Assembly (NCBI RefSeq): GCF_001618955.1 | Contig: NZ_LVYV01000003.1 | Coordinates: forward strand, 124,001-188,000 | Direction of reading: 5' to 3' | DNA length: 64,000 bases | From: Tardiphaga robiniae | GTDB lineage: Bacteria > Pseudomonadota > Alphaproteobacteria > Rhizobiales > Xanthobacteraceae | Part shown: in pieces, positions 58,590 to 64,000 of the stretch | Layout: every line of letters begins with the position of its first letter | Position numbering within the stretch: position 1 is the stretch's first letter | Notes under the pieces: generated by a model | The model's database searches: none | Told to the model about the DNA's origin: nothing | The model's input: only the letters and a program-made list of their open reading frames with translations | Program-made: the position numbers and the translations under genes

Positions 58590-58910
58590 ATGGCAAAAGC
58601 TGCAACCACCACCGCCGCGAAAGCGGCCACTCCTCCCACCATCACGCTGAAGCATCTCGCCGCGGCCCTGGCTGAAGATCACGAGCTGTCGAAGAAGAAG
58701 GCCGAAGAAATCCTCGGTGACATGGTGGAGCGCATCACCAACCACCTCAAGAACGGCGAGCGTATCCGCATTGTCGGCCTTGGCATCCTTCAGGTCCGCA
58801 AGCGCGCCGCCCGCATGGGTCGCAACCCGGCGACCGGCGAGCAGATCGAGATCGCGGCCAGCAAGAAGGTCGCGTTCCGGCCGGCCAAGGAACTCAAGGA
58901 AGCCGTCTGA
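58590..58910 (+). CDS. hup: HU family DNA-binding protein
   Basis: 106 residues. An Ala/Thr/Lys-rich N-terminal arm (about 18 residues, MAKAATTTAAKAATPP) precedes a standard HU/IHF fold: LKHLAAALAEDHELSKKKAE dimer helices, the GLGILQVRKRAARMGRNPAT beta-arm with the intercalating Pro, and VAFRPAKELKEAV. The extra basic arm is longer than in E. coli HU. Monocistronic, with a hairpin terminator downstream. Confidence 0.92.
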   Translation: MAKAATTTAAKAATPPTITLKHLAAALAEDHELSKKKAEEILGDMVERITNHLKNGERIRIVGLGILQVRKRAARMGRNPATGEQIEIAASKKVAFRPAKELKEAV

Positions 58911-58929
58911 TCGACCGCTTGAACTGATC

Positions 58930-58966
58930 TCATTCCGGGCCGCGTCCTCGTGACGGCCCGGAATGA
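58930..58966 (+). terminator. Hairpin after the HU gene
   Basis: Perfect 13-bp stem TCATTCCGGGCCG / CGGCCCGGAATGA with an 11-base loop, 19 bases after the HU stop. It lacks a T-run, so termination is likely but less certain. Confidence 0.75.
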
Positions 58967-59008
58967 AACTTCTAAGCTGTGAGGACTTCTGCAATCAGAT
59001 GGTGCCCT

Positions 59009-60268
59009 TTGACAGCAACTCCCCCCTTCGATTTCGCTCATGACGTAACTGCGCACTTCCTGCGCTATGTGGTGATCGACACCCAGTCCGACCCCGCCTC
59101 CCCCACCTGCCCATCGACCGAAAAGCAGAAGGATCTCGGCCGCGTGCTCGCGCAGGAGCTGCGGGACCTGGGGCTCAGGGACGCGCATCTCGATGAGCAT
59201 GGCTATGTCTATGCGACGATCCCCGCAACATCGGACAAGAAGGTGCCGGTGATCTGCTTCTGCTCGCATATGGACACCTCGCCCGACTGCAGCGGCAAGG
59301 ACGTCAAACCGCAGATCGTCAAAAACTATCGGGGCGGCGATATCGTGCTGCCGGTGGACACAACGCAGGTCATCCGCGTCGCCGACAATCCGGCGCTGAA
59401 GGACCAGATCGGCCATGACATCATCACCACCGACGGCACCACTTTGCTGGGCGCCGACAACAAGGCTGGCCTCGCCGAGATCATGGACGCGGCACGTTTC
59501 CTGGTTGCCAATCCACAGATCAGGCACGGCACCATCAAGATCCTGTTCACGCCCGATGAAGAGATCGGCCGCGGCGTCGACAAGGTCGACCTGACAAAGC
59601 TGGGCGCCGACTTCGCCTACACCATGGATGGCGAGACCGCCGGCTATGTCGAAGACGAGACTTTCTCGGCCGACGGTGCCGTCATCACCATCGAAGGCGT
59701 CAGCGCGCATCCCGGCTTTGCCAAGGGCAAGATGGAGCACGCCATCAAGATCGCTGCCGCAATCGTCGAGCGACTGCCGAAAGACACCTGTTCGCCTGAG
59801 ACCACCGACGGCAAGCAAGGCTTCCTGCATCCGATCGGCATTTCAGGCGCGCTTGAACGAGCGACGCTCAGTCTGATCGTGCGCGACTTCACAGATGACG
59901 GCCTTGCGGAGAAGGAAGCGCTGCTGCAATCCATCGTCGACGACGTGATGATGGCCTATCCGCACTCGACGGCAACGCTCGAGATCAAGCAGCAATACCG
60001 CAACATGAAGCAGGTGATCGACCGCTATCCGCAGATGGTCGAATACGCCGTGGAAGCGATCCAGCGCGCCGGGCTCAAACCCGTCCGCAGCAGCATCCGC
60101 GGCGGCACCGACGGATCGCGGCTGTCCTTCATGGGCCTGCCCTGCCCCAATATCTTCGCCGGCGAACACGCCTTCCATGGCCGTACCGAATGGGTCAGCG
60201 TCCAGGACATGGAAAAAGCCGTGCAGACCATCGTACATCTGGCGATGATCTGGGAAGAAAGGGCGTAG
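59009..60268 (+). CDS. pepT: Peptidase T (tripeptide aminopeptidase)
   Basis: M20B metallopeptidase, 419 residues from the TTG at 59009 (MTATPPFDFAHDV); a GTG at 58979 would add ten residues and neither start has a strong ribosome-binding site. Zinc ligands and catalytic residues are visible in CFCSHMDTSPD (His, catalytic Asp), LLGADNKAGLAE (bridging Asp), FTPDEEIGRGVDK (catalytic Glu-Glu), YTMDGE (Asp) and FAGEHAFHGRTEW (His). Removes the N-terminal residue of tripeptides in the cytoplasm. Confidence 0.93.
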   Translation: MTATPPFDFAHDVTAHFLRYVVIDTQSDPASPTCPSTEKQKDLGRVLAQELRDLGLRDAHLDEHGYVYATIPATSDKKVPVICFCSHMDTSPDCSGKDVKPQIVKNYRGGDIVLPVDTTQVIRVADNPALKDQIGHDIITTDGTTLLGADNKAGLAEIMDAARFLVANPQIRHGTIKILFTPDEEIGRGVDKVDLTKLGADFAYTMDGETAGYVEDETFSADGAVITIEGVSAHPGFAKGKMEHAIKIAAAIVERLPKDTCSPETTDGKQGFLHPIGISGALERATLSLIVRDFTDDGLAEKEALLQSIVDDVMMAYPHSTATLEIKQQYRNMKQVIDRYPQMVEYAVEAIQRAGLKPVRSSIRGGTDGSRLSFMGLPCPNIFAGEHAFHGRTEWVSVQDMEKAVQTIVHLAMIWEERA

Positions 60269-60472
60269 TGGTAACAAAGAACCATTCGCGGCACAAAGCA
60301 GCGAGGGACGGGCGTTCCGGCAATGACGGAACGGTGTATAGTTGTGTTGTCAATCGAATGGCGAATTGCGCGCCGTGACGGCGACGATATCCTCGCCCCG
60401 TACATATTATAAATTATTACAAGAATTATTTCCCAAAACATAGCTCCATTTCAGCTGACACGCAGGCGCGCC

Positions 60473-61207
60473 ATGGGGTCATTCAAAGGCAAGCATTTTC
60501 AGACCGCATTGTCGGCCATCGAAAGCATTGCCAATGCCGCCTCCATGTCTGCGGTTGGCGATATCGTGGCCGCTACGGTCAAATCGTTCGGCTACAACCA
60601 CGTCTGCTTTCTGGCCTCGACCGGCGTCCACCAACCGTTCGAAGATCGCGTGTTGCTGAAAGTATGGCCCAAGCCTTGGGCCGAACAATATAGCGCGTCC
60701 AATTTCTATGCCTCGGATCCTGTCGCGCCGCGGATCCGCCGGCAACCCGAGCTGTTCACCTGGTCCGACATCCGGCTCGATGAGGTCAGCCCGATATCAC
60801 GGACCATCATGGAGATCGCGTCTGTCGATTACGGATTGAAGTTCGGCCTCTGCGCACCCGTGCACGGCATGAACGGCTATCAGGCCGGCCTGTCACTGGC
60901 AGGCTACGAAGTCGAAAATACCGAGGACGCGCACGGCGCCATCGAGCTCGTCACCATGTATGCGTTCAACCGCTTTGCGACGCTTCGCTCTCACCAGCGT
61001 GCGAAGTTGATCGCCCTCACCTTGCGGGAGCGCGAGGTCGTCAGCTGGGTCGCTGCCGGAAAGACCGCCTGGGACACGAGCGTCATTCTCGGTATCTCCG
61101 AAGACACGGTGAACAAGACTGTCACCGCTGCCATGCACAAGTTGAATGCGCATACGCGCGCGCAGGCCGTGGCCGAAGCGATCACACAAGGACTGATCGC
61201 TTTCTGA
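60473..61207 (+). CDS. LuxR-type quorum-sensing regulator
   Basis: 244 residues. Autoinducer-binding domain (1-165) with the family residues in KPWAEQYSASNFYASDPVAP (Trp, Tyr, Asp, Pro) and ELFTWSDI (Trp), then a GerE HTH (LTLREREVVSWVAAGKTAWD, then ISEDTVNKTVTAAMHKLNAH). It fits the BjaR/BraR/RpaR branch by context: luxI follows on the same strand. It binds an acyl- or aryl-homoserine lactone; the ligand cannot be told from sequence. An AT-rich promoter (ACATATTATAAATTATTAC, about 60402-60420) lies upstream; I see no clear lux box. Confidence 0.92.
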   Translation: MGSFKGKHFQTALSAIESIANAASMSAVGDIVAATVKSFGYNHVCFLASTGVHQPFEDRVLLKVWPKPWAEQYSASNFYASDPVAPRIRRQPELFTWSDIRLDEVSPISRTIMEIASVDYGLKFGLCAPVHGMNGYQAGLSLAGYEVENTEDAHGAIELVTMYAFNRFATLRSHQRAKLIALTLREREVVSWVAAGKTAWDTSVILGISEDTVNKTVTAAMHKLNAHTRAQAVAEAITQGLIAF

Positions 61208-61259
61208 ATTGTCAATCCCCTGCCCACGGAATATCGCGACCAAAGTCATCATGAGAACC

Positions 61260-61281
61260 CTCCACGCAGACGAGCGTGGAG
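61260..61281 (+). promoter_or_regulatory. Hairpin that hides the luxI ribosome-binding site
   Basis: Perfect 8-bp stem CTCCACGC (61260-61267) / GCGTGGAG (61274-61281), loop AGACGA. The 3' arm ends in GGAG, eight bases before the luxI ATG, so the structure covers the Shine-Dalgarno site. AGCTTTTT follows, so it might also act as a weak terminator after luxR. Confidence 0.72.
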
Positions 61282-61289
61282 AGCTTTTT

Positions 61290-61904
61290 ATGATCGAGGT
61301 CATTCACAGCGGTAATGCTGGGCAGTTCGGCGATCTCCTGGACAAGCAATTTCGGTTACGACACGAGGTCTTTGTCGGAGAGCGCGGCTGGACCGCCTTC
61401 GATGTCGATGGCATCCACGAGAAGGACCAGTATGACGATGATGCTGCCGTCTATCTGGTCGCGGCCGATGACGCAGGCGCTGTCGCCGGCGGCTTCCGGC
61501 TCTATCCAACCGTCTTGCCTCACATGCTCAGCGAGAATTTTGCGCAGCTTGTCGATGGTGCGCTGATCCAGCGACGTGATGTACTGGAGCTGACGCGCTT
61601 TGCCATGCGCAAATCCGAACGCCGCAGCCGGCACTATTTCGAACTGCTGCTCGCGATTCAGGAATATGGCCTGATGGAAGGCCTGTCCGGTTTCACCTCG
61701 GTCATCAATCCCTTGCGCATCCCGATTCTTCAGGGCTTCGGACTGGAGATCGAGCCGCTGGGATTGCCAGCCATGATCGATGGCGAGACCACCATCGCCG
61801 TGCTGTTTCATGTCAGTGAAAAGTGTTTCGCCCGCGTCAGCAAGAGTGTCGCCATCGAAGACAGCGTCTTTGCACTGCCTCAGACATCCCGGCGGATCGC
61901 CTGA
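61290..61904 (+). CDS. Homoserine-lactone synthase (LuxI family)
   Basis: 204 residues from ATG 61290; the longer open frame reaches back over the upstream hairpin and is rejected. LuxI-family residues are present: R and F in QFRLRHEVFVGERGW (with the Trp), Asp/Glu in HEKDQYDDD, the Arg of AGGFRLYPT, and Glu/Arg in VLELTRFAM. The RLRHEVFVGERGW block is like the RpaI/BjaI/BraI group, which use acyl-CoA substrates such as p-coumaroyl-, isovaleryl- or cinnamoyl-CoA rather than acyl-ACP. The signal made here is not predictable. Confidence 0.92.
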   Translation: MIEVIHSGNAGQFGDLLDKQFRLRHEVFVGERGWTAFDVDGIHEKDQYDDDAAVYLVAADDAGAVAGGFRLYPTVLPHMLSENFAQLVDGALIQRRDVLELTRFAMRKSERRSRHYFELLLAIQEYGLMEGLSGFTSVINPLRIPILQGFGLEIEPLGLPAMIDGETTIAVLFHVSEKCFARVSKSVAIEDSVFALPQTSRRIA

Positions 61905-62089
61905 TGCCGATGTCCCCCAATCAGTTCCATGTCATTCAGGGCGGCAAGGACAGCGACGAGCTGATCGTCACGATGCTGCAAGCTTTGCGGCTGGCAAACG
62001 CATGCGGGTCCGAGACGACCTATGATCTGCTGCGCATGGCGCTGTTGAACGAAGGCGTTCAACTCGCCAAGGTGCTGGCGGCGCGCTAG
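61904..62089 (+). CDS. Small protein coupled to the luxI gene
   Basis: 61 residues, ATG overlapping the luxI stop (TGATG), hence translationally coupled. Sequence MPMSPNQFHVIQGGKDSDEL, then a helical core VTMLQALRLANACGSETTYD, ending LLNEGVQLAKVLAAR. No signal peptide or membrane helix. Probably all-alpha. Not recognised. A third gene in a luxR-luxI unit could modulate the regulator, as small anti-activators do elsewhere, but that is a guess. Confidence 0.72.
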   Translation: MPMSPNQFHVIQGGKDSDELIVTMLQALRLANACGSETTYDLLRMALLNEGVQLAKVLAAR

Positions 62090-62186
62090 GCGAAACACCT
62101 GAGGGCGAGATCGGAATATCCGCGCGAGAACGCCTTGCCGCGACCGAGTCCCGGCGTTAAGAAAGGCCGTGAGGGCGATTGCCCGA

Positions 62187-62263
62187 GGGCGGCTAGCTCA
62201 GCTGGTTAGAGCATCTCGTTTACACCGAGAGGGTCGGGAGTTCGAATCTCTCGCCGCCTACCA
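62187..62263 (+). tRNA. tRNA-Val (TAC)
   Basis: 77 bases: acceptor GGGCGGC / GCCGCCT, D-arm AGCTCAGCTGGTTAGAGC, anticodon stem-loop CTCGTTTACACCGAG (anticodon TAC), T-arm CGGGAGTTCGAATCTCTCG, discriminator A and encoded CCA. Confidence 0.97.
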
Positions 62264-62275
62264 CCTCCTTGGCCA

Positions 62276-62692
62276 CTACGGATCGTTCGATCCCTTTGGC
62301 CGCGCTGGCAGTTCCGCAAGATCATGAATCCAGGGCGCGGCTGACCGGCACCAGATCTGACGTCGTGGCGGCAGCTCGGCGCGCTGGCGGATACTGCCCC
62401 AGCGAATGCCCCATTCGTTGTCGTCAGCCGCCTCGCCACTAGCGAATATCGGCGAGCCGCAGTCCCCGCAAAAGTGCTGCAGCCGGTTGAGACCGTTGTC
62501 GCCGCGCTTGACATAGACCTTCGGTGCACCGCCCGTCATCTCGATCGTGTCGGCCGGCGTCAGCACCGTGACGCGATAGGGTGAGCCCGTCAGCATCTGG
62601 CAATCGGTGCAGTGACAGATCGAAACCAGCTGCGGATCGATTGTCGCGCGATAGCTGATGAAGCCGCAGTGGCATTGGCCGTCGATGTCCAT
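62276..62692 (-). CDS. GFA family (glutathione-dependent formaldehyde-activating-like) zinc protein
   Basis: 138 residues from MDIDGQCHCG (start 62692). Zinc-binding cysteine clusters GQCHCGFISY, SICHCTDCQMLTG and HFCGDCGSPIF are the GFA pattern. The family name comes from S-hydroxymethylglutathione synthase, but most members, including short ones like this, have no assigned substrate. Downstream of the lon terminator on the same strand and tail-to-tail with tRNA-Val. Confidence 0.88.
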   Translation of the reverse strand: MDIDGQCHCGFISYRATIDPQLVSICHCTDCQMLTGSPYRVTVLTPADTIEMTGGAPKVYVKRGDNGLNRLQHFCGDCGSPIFASGEAADDNEWGIRWGSIRQRAELPPRRQIWCRSAAPWIHDLAELPARPKGSNDP

Positions 62693-62737
62693 CGTGCCGT
62701 CTCCAGAACAACCTCCGCATAGATCCGATCCTGTCAC

Positions 62738-62764
62738 AAAAAAACGGCGCCCCGAAGGGCGCCG
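62738..62764 (-). terminator. Intrinsic terminator of lon
   Basis: On the minus strand CGGCGCCC / GGGCGCCG with a TTCG tetraloop, followed by seven T residues; 26 bases after the lon stop. Confidence 0.93.
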
Positions 62765-62789
62765 CTGATTGTTATCGAGGATGTCGGCC

Positions 62790-64000
<1,211 letters not shown>

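Noticed and set aside
61208-61259. A lux box upstream of luxI
   Set aside because: I looked for an inverted repeat of the ACCTGN-type dyad before luxI and saw no convincing one; the luxI leader is dominated by the hairpin.

Overview
The window is a 64 kb piece of chromosome from an alphaproteobacterium, most likely of the Bradyrhizobium / Rhodopseudomonas / Afipia / Tardiphaga group (Nitrobacteraceae). The evidence is high G+C, the gene order of the rpsB-to-lpxB cluster and the 14-gene nuo cluster, the short prolyl-tRNA synthetase, small protein families that I know mainly from this group (DUF3551, DUF3072, DUF1467), two intergenic palindromic repeats typical of the group, and LexA boxes of the alphaproteobacterial GTTC-N7-GTTC type. 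Most of the window is housekeeping. I see no prophage, insertion sequence, CRISPR array or replication origin.

Layout. 1-2.8 kb: end of an amino-acid decarboxylase gene and a GNAT acetyltransferase. 3.1-11 kb: lexA, comEC, glnS, gltX, gltA. 11-28.3 kb: a long minus-strand cluster that reads rpsB, tsf, pyrH, frr, uppS, cdsA, dxr, rseP, bamA, lpxD, fabZ, then (after an oppositely oriented 2.5 kb interruption) lpxA, lpxI, lpxB. It joins translation, isoprenoid/undecaprenyl supply, phospholipid synthesis, outer-membrane protein assembly and lipid A synthesis. 28.5-37 kb: two small conserved genes, dnaE, a tiny membrane-protein gene, a secreted DUF3551 protein, lolD/lolC and proS. 37.2-37.4 kb: a probable small RNA. 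37.5-57.2 kb: the complete complex I operon nuoA-N followed by birA, rnj, mce and two small membrane proteins, all on the minus strand. The operon carries three non-core passengers. 57.4-64 kb: small genes around a LexA box, tRNA-Asp, an HU gene, pepT, a luxR-luxI quorum-sensing pair with a coupled third gene, tRNA-Val, a GFA-family gene and the 3' part of lon.

The most interesting signal is a local set of LexA (SOS) boxes. Besides the expected box at lexA, perfect GTTC-N7-GTTC operators lie in the promoters of (i) a 32-residue single-pass membrane peptide next to dnaE, with two opposed boxes over its -35/-10 region and a strong ribosome binding site, resembling in design the SOS-induced division inhibitor SidA of Caulobacter; (ii) a two-gene operon of paralogous small helical proteins divergent from a DUF3072 gene; and (iii) a pair of HTH-only LuxR-type regulators at the head of the island that splits fabZ from lpxA. 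None of these products is a classical DNA-repair enzyme, so the window suggests a DNA-damage response whose outputs are small regulatory or membrane proteins.

Coordinates of short sites were counted by hand and may be off by one or two bases.
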